From assembly GCA_902527545.1 (NCBI GenBank), contig CABZPR010000002.1, positions 1 through 64,000 on the forward strand: a stretch of DNA of 64,000 bases, in the 5' to 3' direction. The notes below the pieces were generated by a model. That model saw only the letters and a list, made by a program, of their open reading frames with translations, had not been told where the DNA came from and ran no database searches. The translations under genes were made by a program, and so were the position numbers. Source of the stretch: an uncultured Alphaproteobacteria bacterium (GTDB lineage: Bacteria; Pseudomonadota; Alphaproteobacteria; HIMB59). Shown here in pieces: positions 24,378 to 33,370 of the stretch. The first letter of the stretch is position 1; every line of letters begins with the position of its first letter.

Positions 24378-25564
24378 TACATGATCTCATTTTTACATAG
24401 ATCTTCTAAGGTATCACGAGATCGGATTACACGATACTCATCTTTGTTGAATAATACCTCCAGAGGTCGAGGTCGACTATTATAAGTTGAAGACATAGAG
24501 GATCCGTAAGCACCAACATTCATAAATACTATATTATCTCCAACTTTTATCTTGGGGAGTTCAATATTTTTTACAAAATAATCAGTAGACTCACAAATTC
24601 CACCTGCGATATCATAAATTTCAACATCCTTTGAGTTGTTTGAAACTTTTATTGGAGGCTTTATGTCATACAAAGCTGGACGTATGTATTCAGAAAATGA
24701 ACAGTCAATAATAGCAATTTTCTTATTGCCACTATTTTTAATATATAAAACTTTACTGATAAGTTCACAGCTATCAGCTACTATAAATCTTCCAGGTTCA
24801 AAAATAATATTATAATTTTTACCACTAAGTATTTTGTTACAATTATTTTTCCAACTATCAAAATTGATTTCTTTATCTGAGTAATCAAGAACAGCAAATC
24901 CTCCACCAAAATCTAAAGTATCAATATTTATATTATTTTTAAGATTTTGCTCATCTGCAATTTTGATTAGATTTTCATATGAACCAAGTAACTTCTGATA
25001 ATCAGTTATTTGACTTCCTATATGAACAGAAAGTGTTTTTAAGTTTACCCCCTCTAAATTAGAGATTGTATCAAAGTCAATTTGATCAATTGAAATACCG
25101 AATTTACCTCCTGATAAACCAGTAGTAATCTTATCCATGGTCGACCCATCAATATCAGGGTTTATTCTTATACCAATATTTGTTTTTAGCCCCTTACTTA
25201 AAGAGTAATCATTAATAAATTCAACTTCCTCAATATTTTCAACATTTATAGAGTGAATTTTCTGTGTGATTGCGTACTTTAAATCGAAATCAGTTTTTCC
25301 TGGCCCATCAAATATAATATCCTCAGGTTCAAACCCGGCTTTCAATGATTTAAATAGTTCACCAGCAGAGACAACTTCAGCACCAAAACCACAACGATGA
25401 ATAAGGTTTAAAATTGCAAGGTTAGGATTAGCTTTGACGGCAAAATTAAATTTTCTAGGAAATTCTAATTCTAAATTATTTAGAAAATTTATTTTATCTT
25501 TAATTTTTTCCTCATCATAAAGATAAAAAGGACTAGAAAACTCTTTTAATATTTTATCCAGCAT
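24377..25564 (-). CDS. lysA: diaminopimelate decarboxylase
   Basis: 395 residues, fold type III PLP enzyme. PLP lysine Lys44 in FAVKANPN, the SVHIGSQI segment near residue 185, DFGGGF and IFEPGRFIVADSCEL, then GGICESTDYF and MNVGAYGSSMSSTYNSRPRP. Converts meso-diaminopimelate to lysine. Preceded by a one-base overlap with a short lipoprotein gene, itself coupled to argH, the usual alphaproteobacterial order. Confidence 0.96.
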   Translation of the reverse strand: MLDKILKEFSSPFYLYDEEKIKDKINFLNNLELEFPRKFNFAVKANPNLAILNLIHRCGFGAEVVSAGELFKSLKAGFEPEDIIFDGPGKTDFDLKYAITQKIHSINVENIEEVEFINDYSLSKGLKTNIGIRINPDIDGSTMDKITTGLSGGKFGISIDQIDFDTISNLEGVNLKTLSVHIGSQITDYQKLLGSYENLIKIADEQNLKNNINIDTLDFGGGFAVLDYSDKEINFDSWKNNCNKILSGKNYNIIFEPGRFIVADSCELISKVLYIKNSGNKKIAIIDCSFSEYIRPALYDIKPPIKVSNNSKDVEIYDIAGGICESTDYFVKNIELPKIKVGDNIVFMNVGAYGSSMSSTYNSRPRPLEVLFNKDEYRVIRSRDTLEDLCKNEIM

Positions 25565-25713
25565 TATTCGCTCTCAGGGTAATCATAGTCATCATTAGGA
25601 GGAAATGGATATTGAGATTTATCTACAACACCCTCAGGTAATTTATTAGGTTTTTGGTTTCCACAGCCAATGATAAATATGGGTAATAATATTATTAATA
25701 AAAACTTGATCAT
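25564..25713 (-). CDS. lptM: short LptM-like lipoprotein between argH and lysA
   Basis: 49 residues. Hydrophobic signal (residues 4-15) ends in a lipobox IIGC with Cys17, then a Pro/Asp/Tyr-rich mature peptide (NQKPNKLPEGVV, then PFPPNDDYDYPESE). The position upstream of lysA and the CGNQKP start fit the LptM (YifL) family, which helps LptD mature in LPS transport. The ATG overlaps argH by three bases and the stop overlaps lysA by one. The LptM identification rests on size, lipobox and neighbours. Confidence 0.72.
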   Translation of the reverse strand: MIKFLLIILLPIFIIGCGNQKPNKLPEGVVDKSQYPFPPNDDYDYPESE

Positions 25714-27101
25714 TTTACTTTAAGAAATTTAATATATTTTTTAATCACTCTAGAAACATCTTTTGGATTAGAGCTCATGGGTGTTTTTTTTCTTGATAGA
25801 CTGTTATTTATATCAACGTATTTATAAATATTTTTATCAATTGATTTTTGAAATTTTTGGTATTCACCAATTTTTATTTGTGAGAGATTTTTATTTTTTT
25901 TCTGAGCATAATTTACTATATCAGCAATAATTTTATAAGAGTCTCTGAAAGGTATTTTCTTTTCTATAACTAGATAGTCTGCTAAATCTGTAGCTGTAGC
26001 AAAATAATTATTGCATAAATCTCTTCCAATAGATTTTTCAAAATTAGATTTTTTTATAACTTCTTCCATAATTTTAATACAGCTTATTAACTCATCATAA
26101 CAATCAAATATTATCCTTTTATCCTCCTGAAAATCTTTAAAATAAGTTAAAGGAAGGTTTGAAACGATATTTGAGAGTTCTATTGACTTAATTCTAATGC
26201 TATTCGTTTTTGATCTTACAAGTTCTAATGAGTCGGGATTTCTTTTTTGAGGCATTATGGAACTACCTGTAGAATATTCACTACTTATATTAAATAACTT
26301 CATGAAATTACTTGACCATAAAATTAGCTCAGATGATAATTTACTTAAATGCGTCGCAGTTAAAGAACTAGCATGTAGAAAATATATGCAAAAATCACGA
26401 TCACTTACACCATCCATAGAATTATTTTTAGATTTTGAAAAATGTAAACTTTTATTTAGTAAACCTATATCTAAATTATAATTACTACCTGCTAAAGCAG
26501 CACTGCCTAATACATTTTCATCGCTGTTATTAATACAAAAATCAAAATAATTTAAGTCTCTTTTAAACATCTCTAAATATGCAATTAAGTGATGAGCCAA
26601 AGATACAGGTTGTGCCACTTGCAAATGAGTAAATCCAGGAATAATAGTTTTTTCATTTCCACGAGCTTGATTTAAAATAGACTTCATTAAATTCTTGATT
26701 TCTTCTTGTAAATTTTTGGAGGCTTTAATTGTCCATAATCTAGTATCAGTTGCTACCTGATCATTACGAGACCTTCCAGTATGTATCTTATTAGCTACAT
26801 TACCTATTTTTTTATTGAGGAAAGACTCTACATTCATGTGAATATCCTCATTTTTTTTTGAAAATTTTAGTCTACCTTTTTTATGATCATTCAATATTGA
26901 ATTTAATCCTTTTTGAATAGTAAGAGCTTCTTTTTTTGAAATAACTTTTAGTTTTACTAAAGCTTTTACATGTGCACTTGTAACAGCAATATCCTCTTCA
27001 ATTAATCTTTTATCAATATCAATTGAGCTATTAAAATCATCCATTAAACTGGAAGTGCTTTTATTAATTGTGGTTGATAGTATTTTACTTTTCTTATTCA
27101 T
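25710..27101 (-). CDS. argH: argininosuccinate lyase
   Basis: 463 residues, fumarase/aspartase superfamily. Signature GSSIMPQKRNPDSLE at about 279-293 carries the catalytic Ser loop; HTGRSRNDQVATD near 107 and GFTHLQVAQPVSLAHH near 155 are further conserved regions. Last step of arginine synthesis: argininosuccinate to arginine plus fumarate. First gene of argH-lipoprotein-lysA-ydcF-plsC, all overlapping, so probably one transcript. Confidence 0.96.
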   Translation of the reverse strand: MNKKSKILSTTINKSTSSLMDDFNSSIDIDKRLIEEDIAVTSAHVKALVKLKVISKKEALTIQKGLNSILNDHKKGRLKFSKKNEDIHMNVESFLNKKIGNVANKIHTGRSRNDQVATDTRLWTIKASKNLQEEIKNLMKSILNQARGNEKTIIPGFTHLQVAQPVSLAHHLIAYLEMFKRDLNYFDFCINNSDENVLGSAALAGSNYNLDIGLLNKSLHFSKSKNNSMDGVSDRDFCIYFLHASSLTATHLSKLSSELILWSSNFMKLFNISSEYSTGSSIMPQKRNPDSLELVRSKTNSIRIKSIELSNIVSNLPLTYFKDFQEDKRIIFDCYDELISCIKIMEEVIKKSNFEKSIGRDLCNNYFATATDLADYLVIEKKIPFRDSYKIIADIVNYAQKKNKNLSQIKIGEYQKFQKSIDKNIYKYVDINNSLSRKKTPMSSNPKDVSRVIKKYIKFLKVK

Positions 27102-27117
27102 GATTTTAGTAATTAAA

Positions 27118-27318
27118 TTATCTTGATAAATATATTATCGCAGCGAATACTAAAACAGCAATACCTTGAAACAATACTCTCATTCGCATAAGTTTGTTAC
27201 TGTGTTTTTTATTAAAACTTCCATTTTTAGCCATAGCTATTACACCAATTACAACCATGAGAAGAGCTAAAATCATGGATACAACTAAAACAAAAGGCAA
27301 TACAGTAGATGAAAACAT
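27118..27318 (-). CDS. HIG1-domain/twin transmembrane protein
   Basis: 66 residues, two membrane helices with a basic loop (FNKKHSNKLMRMRVLFQGIAV) that matches the HIG1-domain pattern 'N.LMR.RV.LQ'. HIG1 proteins associate with cytochrome c oxidase and respiratory supercomplexes; the bacterial copies are usually annotated only as twin transmembrane proteins. It lies 16 bases upstream of argH and could share its transcript. Confidence 0.78.
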   Translation of the reverse strand: MFSSTVLPFVLVVSMILALLMVVIGVIAMAKNGSFNKKHSNKLMRMRVLFQGIAVLVFAAIIYLSR

Positions 27319-27375
27319 GGTAAATAGTTATCAAATTATCTATAAATGTCTAATTATTAAATTTAAGAAGAATTG

Positions 27376-27978
27376 ATGAAGAAAATTGTATTATTTTTGC
27401 ATGGTTATGGGTCTAATGGAAATGACCTAATTTCCTTAAAAGATTATATATCTTTGGAAAAAGAAGAAACTGAGTTTATATCTCCTAATGCCCCGGAGCC
27501 CTGTGAATTCAATTATTTTGGGTATCAGTGGTTTCCATTAAAAGAAAGATCAATTGAAGAATTAAAAGAAGGCCTAAAAACAGCCTTCTTTCATCTTGAA
27601 AAAATAATTGAAAAAATAATTCATGAACACTCAGTTGATGAAACTCAGATTTCTATCATTGGTTTCTCTCAGGGCTCTATGTTGGCGACATATTATGCTC
27701 TACAAAAAAATTTAAATTTTCACAGTGTCATTTCATTATCAGGATCATTACCAAAAGAAATTTTAAATGATTTAAAAATATCTGAAATCAAATCTAGTTT
27801 TTTAATTTTTCATGGAAAAATGGATGATGTCGTACCATTTAATAGGGCAGTTGAGACAAATTCGTTTTTGGAATCAAAAAAATTTTCTAGTAAACTGGTT
27901 TTAGATGATAACTGTGCACATTCAATTAGCCCAATTGCTTTAGATGAGATTAACAAGCTGTATGAACACTGGAATTAA
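27376..27978 (+). CDS. carboxylesterase/phospholipase-type alpha/beta hydrolase
   Basis: 200 residues. Nucleophile elbow GFSQGSM at 96-102 (Ser98), LFLHGYGSNGNDL near the start forms the oxyanion loop, Asp in GKMDDVVPF and His in CAHSISP complete the triad. Resembles short bacterial carboxylesterases (predicted esterase/ YpfH-like family). Start chosen as the ATG at 27376; a TTG three bases before is also open. Substrate unknown. Confidence 0.88.
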   Translation: MKKIVLFLHGYGSNGNDLISLKDYISLEKEETEFISPNAPEPCEFNYFGYQWFPLKERSIEELKEGLKTAFFHLEKIIEKIIHEHSVDETQISIIGFSQGSMLATYYALQKNLNFHSVISLSGSLPKEILNDLKISEIKSSFLIFHGKMDDVVPFNRAVETNSFLESKKFSSKLVLDDNCAHSISPIALDEINKLYEHWN

Positions 27979-28023
27979 TAAACTATTAATCATACTCTTT
28001 TTTGGATATATTAATATTAAACC

Positions 28024-28584
28024 ATGATTAACTCGAATCATTGTCCATCTTTAGTATTAAATGCAGACTACCGGCCTCTTAGCTATTTCCCCTTATCCAT
28101 ATGGAGTTGGAAAGATACGGTAAAAGCAGTTTTTCTTGATAGAGTTAATATAGTTGAAGAATATGATCAAAAGGTTTCATCTCCATCTTTTGAAATAAAA
28201 CTCCCTAGCATTATCGCACTCAAAGATTACATACCACATAGTCATAAACCTGCATTTACAAGATTTAATGTTTTTTTGAGAGATGATTTCACATGTCAAT
28301 ATTGCAATGATAAATTTTCAACAAAAGAATTAACTTTCGATCATTTGATACCTCGTTCAAAAGGTGGACTAACAAATTGGGAGAACGTTGTGACTGCATG
28401 TTCAAAATGTAATTGGACCAAAGGAAGTAGGGATTTAAGTCAAGTTGGTTTTAAATTGCTTAGAAAACCTAAAGAACCCTCTCAATATTCTTTAAGATTA
28501 AAAAGTAAAAATTTCCCTTCTGATTATCTTCATTCAAGTTGGAGAGATTATTTATATTGGGATAGTGTTTTAGAGAAGGATTAA
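28024..28584 (+). CDS. HNH endonuclease family protein
   Basis: 186 residues. The HNH fold is at about 95-145: FTCQYCNDKFSTKELTFDH (zinc CxxC and the catalytic-type DH), LIPRSKGGLTNWENVVTACS, then CSKCNWTKGS with the second CxxC. The N-terminal 70 residues (VLNADYRPLSYFPLSIWSWK) form the extra domain typical of this widely conserved chromosomal HNH family, whose role is unknown. Stop overlaps convergent coq7 by four bases. Confidence 0.9.
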   Translation: MINSNHCPSLVLNADYRPLSYFPLSIWSWKDTVKAVFLDRVNIVEEYDQKVSSPSFEIKLPSIIALKDYIPHSHKPAFTRFNVFLRDDFTCQYCNDKFSTKELTFDHLIPRSKGGLTNWENVVTACSKCNWTKGSRDLSQVGFKLLRKPKEPSQYSLRLKSKNFPSDYLHSSWRDYLYWDSVLEKD

Positions 28585-29138
28585 TATTTTTTAGTTATTT
28601 TTATTGCAGTATAGCATAGCTGTTTTATTGTTTTAGACAAAAGAACATACCCAGTTGTCATTTCTGCCTGGTGTTCGACGCCTGTATCATGATGTTCTAG
28701 CTCATCTTCTCTAAACTTTTTTACAGTCTTCAATAAATCTGGTTTTAATTTTCTTTTTGATAGTTCCTTGGCTTGTTCCTCATAGTGTTGACCAATAACC
28801 TCCTCAACAGCAACGGTGCATGCCATTGCAGCTTTTTTCCCCAGTAATGCAGTACCTAATCCAAGGGCATAACCTGCTAAATTCCAAAATGGAAATAAAG
28901 CGGTTGGTTTTACGTTCTCTTTTACTATGTATTCATCAAAAGTTGATTTATGAATTTCCTCTTGGTCAGCCATCTCCTTAATTTCTTTACCAAATTCTGT
29001 ATTTTCTTTAAAAATAGCTAATTGTCCTCGATATATTTGCGTTGCTCCATGCTCACCTGCATGATCAACTCTGATAATTTCTTCAATTAATTTTTTATCT
29101 TCACCGCTCAGTGATTTATTTTTCTTTTTTGTAGGCAT
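28581..29138 (-). CDS. coq7: demethoxyubiquinone hydroxylase (COQ7 family)
   Basis: 185 residues, ferritin-like diiron hydroxylase that adds the C5/C6 hydroxyl late in ubiquinone synthesis. Diiron ligand motifs IRVDHAGEHGATQIYRG (near 23-39), ADQEEIHKSTF, VEEVIGQHYEEQ and EDELEHHDTGVEHQ are all present (paired E..ExxH). Overlaps dsbB by 23 bases. Its presence with ubiA downstream shows aerobic ubiquinone synthesis. Confidence 0.94.
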   Translation of the reverse strand: MPTKKKNKSLSGEDKKLIEEIIRVDHAGEHGATQIYRGQLAIFKENTEFGKEIKEMADQEEIHKSTFDEYIVKENVKPTALFPFWNLAGYALGLGTALLGKKAAMACTVAVEEVIGQHYEEQAKELSKRKLKPDLLKTVKKFREDELEHHDTGVEHQAEMTTGYVLLSKTIKQLCYTAIKITKKY

Positions 29139-29586
29139 TAAAAATAATTAATATCAGAAAAGTCATTGAAAACAAGAAGTTATAAACTGATAATGGAATA
29201 CCAAAGTAAGGTAAGTTTGCATCTGAGCATGTGGTAATTAATGTGTTAGACATTAATTCTTCTTTTAATTTTGTAATATCATTTGGAAGCGTGGCAGCTT
29301 CACATCCGGTGTACTCAATTATTCCAAATGTTGTAAGAGAATGATAACCGGAAATTCCTATTTCAACAAGAAGCAAGATAGTTAGTAATATATAAATTAA
29401 ATTGAAATATCTTTTCATTAAAAAATAAAATACACCCAATATCAAAATTGAATAATATGGAACTCGTTGATATACACACAATTTACATGGGCTATGACCA
29501 TATGCATATTGTAATATTAAAGCAAAAGACATAGCTACCAGTGAAAACAAAAAAACGAGAAATAAAATACTAGTTTGTTTAATCAT
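29116..29586 (-). CDS. dsbB: disulfide bond formation protein DsbB
   Basis: 156 residues, four membrane helices. First periplasmic loop has the CxxC pair Cys34/Cys37 (HSPCKLCVYQRVPYY), with Arg in the quinone-facing QRVPYY segment; the second loop has Cys95 (YTGCEAATLP) and Cys120 (ITTC). Re-oxidises DsbA and passes electrons to ubiquinone. The 5' end overlaps the YqaA-like gene by eight bases and the 3' end overlaps coq7 by 23. Confidence 0.93.
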   Translation of the reverse strand: MIKQTSILFLVFLFSLVAMSFALILQYAYGHSPCKLCVYQRVPYYSILILGVFYFLMKRYFNLIYILLTILLLVEIGISGYHSLTTFGIIEYTGCEAATLPNDITKLKEELMSNTLITTCSDANLPYFGIPLSVYNFLFSMTFLILIIFNAYKKEK

Positions 29587-30148
29587 GATAAAAAAATAAA
29601 TAAATAAAAAAGACTATTCCAAGGGGTATGATTATAAAAATTAATAGTTTATTTTTTTGTAAAATTTGCATACCTAATTCCCCAAATTGTTTAATGATAA
29701 AAGCAATAATAAAAAACCTCAACCCCCTAGATAACAATGAAAGGAGTATAAAATAGATAAAATTAAATTGAGCATATCCACTTGTTAAAGCTATAACTTT
29801 GTAAGGTATAGGTGTAAAACCACCCAAAAAAACTGCAAAAATACCCCAATCATTATAGAAATTCATAAATTCACCCTGCTTGCTTATATCAAAATAAGTT
29901 TGGACAATATCAAAAATGAAATACCCTATGAAATATCCAAAAGCGCCTCCAATGACTGAAAATATCGTACAATTCAGTGCAGTTGCTAAAAACTTTTTTG
30001 GGTTAAAATAAACAATTGGTATTAAAATTAAATCTGGTGGAATTGGAAAAAAAATACTTTCTATAAAAGCAACTAAAGATAAAAAATATTGCGAGTATTT
30101 TGATTTAGATTTTTTTTCAACATATATATGTAAGTTCTTCAAAATCAT
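29579..30148 (-). CDS. YqaA/DedA-type membrane protein (VTT domain)
   Basis: 189 residues, about five hydrophobic segments. The VTT core is visible: AFIESIFFPIPPDLILIPI, GGAFGYFIGYFIF, and FLGGFTPIPYKVIALTSG, which match the short YqaA group of the DedA/SNARE-associated family. DedA proteins act as lipid scramblases or in envelope homeostasis. It ends overlapping dsbB by eight bases. Confidence 0.9.
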   Translation of the reverse strand: MILKNLHIYVEKKSKSKYSQYFLSLVAFIESIFFPIPPDLILIPIVYFNPKKFLATALNCTIFSVIGGAFGYFIGYFIFDIVQTYFDISKQGEFMNFYNDWGIFAVFLGGFTPIPYKVIALTSGYAQFNFIYFILLSLLSRGLRFFIIAFIIKQFGELGMQILQKNKLLIFIIIPLGIVFFIYLFFYHD

Positions 30149-30172
30149 ATCGATTTTAATAATATTTAGTAT

Positions 30173-31300
30173 TTAACCTATAAGGTAATACCAGAGATAA
30201 GCAATTATAATAGCAGGGATTGCACTATAGAGTGTAGCAACTATTGCTGCTTTTGCCGAAATAGCTATTGCAGGGAAAAGCGCATCACCGTCATTAGATA
30301 TAGAGTTTCCTATTTGTGCAGACATAGGAATTTGACCACTCACATACATGGATGTGATCATAATTTGAGGACCACAGCCGGGAATAAAACCAATTAGAAT
30401 AGCCATAAGAGGAATAAATGGACCAAATAGTATTAATGACTCAAATATTAAACCATTAGTTGATAGATCTATTAATTCGTAGACAACGAATGAAATAATG
30501 ACCCAAACAGTAACAAAGCAAGTTGTATCAACAACTTTTCTATAGGAGTTTTCATGTATCGAAGCCATTTGAATATCTGTTAATGGATTCAAAACCCACA
30601 ACAAGACACAGTATATCGCTAAAATAAATGAAACTATTTCAATTAAATTAACTCCAATGAAAGTAAAATTTAACTCAATGTTAAAAGCATTCAACATTCC
30701 TACTATAAATCCAGGAGCTAGAAATAAAAACCAAATATAATAAAACTTATTTGATATTTTGTTTTTAGGTAAATTACTTTTATCTATATTCTTATTAATG
30801 GTATTTTGTAAAAAATTTTTTGTAAAAGGTTGAGCAACATATCCAGATATTATACCAACTATAAAAGTTACTGGTAGTATGATCAAAGCGGCTTGGGGTT
30901 TTGTTGCGATAAGAAGAAAAGCTGCATCGCCCATAGTACTAATTAGTGCTGCGAGCACACCTCCAAAAGAAACTACTTTTCTAGTGAATAAACTCATTAC
31001 CATAATTGCTCCACCACAACCAGGTATAACTCCTAACAAAGAGCAAATGGGAATTTCAAATTCCTTATTTTGTAAAATTAGTTTTTGTAAATTAAAATTT
31101 CTCTTTTCAAGAATAACGAATAGAAGAAGTGTCACTCCAACAAAGCTAGATACAGCTATGTAGGCGTCACTCGATGATGAAATTAAAATACTTCTAGTCT
31201 TTTCAGAAAATAAAAGAAGGAGAATACATATAAAGAGGAAAATTTTTGAAAATCTTAAATATTGAAATTTTCTACTTAATTCTAATACTAATTCTGTCAT
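30173..31300 (-). CDS. putative 10-TM manganese/heavy-metal exporter (ArsP_2-type)
   Basis: 375 residues, about ten membrane segments with internal duplication: first half LLGVIPGCGGAIMVMSLF and STMGDAAFLLIA, second half GFIPGCGPQIMITSMY and NSISNDGDALFPAIA. Each half therefore has a PGCG loop and a GDA loop, the mark of the family annotated as putative manganese transporter/ArsP_2. Divergent from mntR, with a promoter and palindrome between, which supports manganese as substrate (inference). Confidence 0.85.
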   Translation of the reverse strand: MTELVLELSRKFQYLRFSKIFLFICILLLLFSEKTRSILISSSSDAYIAVSSFVGVTLLLFVILEKRNFNLQKLILQNKEFEIPICSLLGVIPGCGGAIMVMSLFTRKVVSFGGVLAALISTMGDAAFLLIATKPQAALIILPVTFIVGIISGYVAQPFTKNFLQNTINKNIDKSNLPKNKISNKFYYIWFLFLAPGFIVGMLNAFNIELNFTFIGVNLIEIVSFILAIYCVLLWVLNPLTDIQMASIHENSYRKVVDTTCFVTVWVIISFVVYELIDLSTNGLIFESLILFGPFIPLMAILIGFIPGCGPQIMITSMYVSGQIPMSAQIGNSISNDGDALFPAIAISAKAAIVATLYSAIPAIIIAYLWYYLIG

Positions 31301-31303
31301 ATT

Positions 31304-31319
31304 TTTAGCCTAGGCTAAA
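31304..31319. promoter_or_regulatory. perfect 16-bp palindrome, candidate MntR operator
   Basis: TTTAGCCTAGGCTAAA, perfectly self-complementary, four bases before the exporter start codon and directly behind its -10 box. Size, symmetry and TTAGCCTAGGCTAA core resemble DtxR/MntR-family boxes. The mntR gene lies 75 bases on the other side. Confidence 0.72.
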
Positions 31320-31320
31320 C

Positions 31321-31348
31321 AATATAGATATAACTAAATATTAGTCAA
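31321..31348 (-). promoter_or_regulatory. promoter of the manganese-exporter gene
   Basis: Minus strand: TTGACT (31343-31348), 16-base spacer, TATATT (31321-31326). The predicted start of transcription falls inside the palindrome at 31304-31319, so a bound repressor would block initiation. Confidence 0.68.
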
Positions 31349-31393
31349 ACAATTCTTTACTTTTAATTGTTAACAAAATAGATTGTACCAGCT

Positions 31394-31801
31394 ATGAAAA
31401 ACACTAGATCTAGTGAGCCATATCAATTTTCAAATATCAGAAGTCAAAATAAGAATGAAATACTAGAGGATTATGTTGAGGCTATTCAAGAAATTTTAAA
31501 AAATAAAGGTGATGTTAAAAATGCTGATTTAGCTCAACATTTTGGTGTGTCGCAAGCAACTGTTAATAAAAACTTGAAGCGTTTAATAAGTTTTAATTTA
31601 GCAAAATCTGAACCATACCGTTCGATTTTTTTGACAGAAAAGGGAGAAAAATTAGCCACACAGTCAAAACAAAAGCATGAAATTGTTTATAATTTCTTAA
31701 TTAAGTTAGGTGTCTCCAGAAAGACTGCAGAAAATGACAGTGAAGGTATAGAGCATCACGTTAGTGATGAAACATTAAAGTTAATGAAAAAATTTAAATA
31801 A
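31394..31801 (+). CDS. mntR: manganese-responsive transcriptional regulator MntR (DtxR family)
   Basis: 135 residues. Winged HTH at about 40-85 (DYVEAIQEILKNKGDVKNA, QHFGVSQATVNKNLKRL, LTEKGEKLATQSKQKHEI) followed by the dimer/metal domain with VSRKTAENDSEGIEHHVSD, where Asp/Glu/His ligands (E-x-x-E/D..EHH) for Mn2+ sit. Matches alphaproteobacterial MntR in length. Divergent from the predicted exporter; the perfect palindrome between them is its likely site. Confidence 0.92.
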   Translation: MKNTRSSEPYQFSNIRSQNKNEILEDYVEAIQEILKNKGDVKNADLAQHFGVSQATVNKNLKRLISFNLAKSEPYRSIFLTEKGEKLATQSKQKHEIVYNFLIKLGVSRKTAENDSEGIEHHVSDETLKLMKKFK

Positions 31802-33370
31802 TTATTTTTTCGTCTTTGACAACATTCTTTTTTCTAGCACATTATCGAACAAATAAATTACGATAGAAAGAAAACAAATAATTGTTAAAGCATGCAAACT
31901 TCCATATTCAAACATTTCATTAGATGAATATTCGTATAGGCTAGTAGCAAGTGTATCAAAATTAAAAGGTCTTAGCAGTAAAGTAATAGGTAACTCTTTT
32001 ACGGTATCGACAAATACTAAAAAAAATCCTGCTAATATACTCAACTTTACCTGAGGTAAAATTATTCGAAAATATGTTGTTGACGATCTTCTTCCAATTA
32101 ATCTTGAGGCATCATCAATTGATTTTCCAATTTTTTCCATCCCTGAGTCTAAAGAATTATTTGATAGAGCAATTAATCTAATTATCAGAGCCAAGGACAA
32201 GCCCAATAAAGTGGTAGATAAAGATAATGTTGTTAATCGATCAAAATAAAATAAAAAGAAAAGCACTCCTAAAGCTATTACTACACCTGGTATTGCATAC
32301 CCAATGTTTATTATTTTTTTGTAATATATAATGTGATTTTTACTAGTGAATCTCGAGTAAAAACTAATAAATACTGAGATTAAAGCACATCCAATTCCAG
32401 CAATAACTCCAAGCACGATTGAATTATATAGTGAGGTAAAATAGTTATTAAAATCAATAAAATTTAGATTATTGAAAAATGTATAAATTACAAAAATAAG
32501 AGGCAGAATAAACCCAAATAAAATAGGTAAGACTCCTAAGATTAATGCAATTATTCCAATGAACTTTCCCAATTTATATTTTGACCACTGAATATTTTCA
32601 TAAGTATTATTATTGAATTTCCTTTTACCTCTTAATTTTTGCTCAAAAAAATATAACAAACCCATTACTAAAATAATAATTAAGGCCAATAGGAAAGCCA
32701 AGGGTAGATCATTTAATATCGCTATATAATGAAAAACTCCTACTGAAAGTGTTTGTAAACCAAAAAAATCTGCAACACCAAAATCATTTACTGTTTCCAT
32801 CAAAACTAATGCTAGTCCCGCAGCTATTCCTGGTAGGGCCATGGGTATACCAATTTTAAAAAAACATTGATAAGGATTTTTACCAAGAGTTTTTGCAGCC
32901 TCTATATATCTTGTAGAGAAATTTATGATTGCAATCCTAGTCAGGATATAAACATATGGAAAAAAAGATAGAGAAATTATTAGCGAAGCCACTATACTAT
33001 TTCTTATTGAGAAACCATCATAAAAAAAAAATTTTAGAGATATAAAACCACCTGGCTCCAAAATTTCGGCATAAGCATATGCTGAAATATAGGCTGGAAC
33101 TGCTAAGGGCAGTATTGCAAATATTTGTAGAAATTTTCGCCCCCAAAATTCGGTCATTGTATTTATCCATGCCAATGGCACACTGATGATCGTTGTAAAA
33201 ATACTTACCATTACTACGAGTTTAGTAGACCCAATTAAATATCTATTAATGTAAAGCTCATTGGTTAAAAAAATTGCACTCATACCATTTGTTATAACTA
33301 AGGTTATAGGGGTAAGTAGTAGGAAGCTAATTAATAAAAAGAAAAATAATTTAAATAAATTTACTGTCAT
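31802..33370 (-). CDS. Fe(3+)-type ABC transporter permease (FbpB/SfuB-like)
   Basis: 522 residues, about twelve membrane segments formed by two BPD-type halves. EAA-type loops are near residues 158 (YIEAAKTLGKNPYQCFFKIG) and 435 (DASRLIGRRSSTTYFRIILP). The LPLAVPAYISAYAY and DTVKELPITLLLRPF segments are characteristic of FbpB/SfuB/ThiP-like double permeases for ferric iron. The binding protein and ATPase are not adjacent. Its ATG overlaps the lysE stop by four bases; the stop abuts the mntR stop. Confidence 0.9.
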   Translation of the reverse strand: MTVNLFKLFFFLLISFLLLTPITLVITNGMSAIFLTNELYINRYLIGSTKLVVMVSIFTTIISVPLAWINTMTEFWGRKFLQIFAILPLAVPAYISAYAYAEILEPGGFISLKFFFYDGFSIRNSIVASLIISLSFFPYVYILTRIAIINFSTRYIEAAKTLGKNPYQCFFKIGIPMALPGIAAGLALVLMETVNDFGVADFFGLQTLSVGVFHYIAILNDLPLAFLLALIIILVMGLLYFFEQKLRGKRKFNNNTYENIQWSKYKLGKFIGIIALILGVLPILFGFILPLIFVIYTFFNNLNFIDFNNYFTSLYNSIVLGVIAGIGCALISVFISFYSRFTSKNHIIYYKKIINIGYAIPGVVIALGVLFFLFYFDRLTTLSLSTTLLGLSLALIIRLIALSNNSLDSGMEKIGKSIDDASRLIGRRSSTTYFRIILPQVKLSILAGFFLVFVDTVKELPITLLLRPFNFDTLATSLYEYSSNEMFEYGSLHALTIICFLSIVIYLFDNVLEKRMLSKTKK

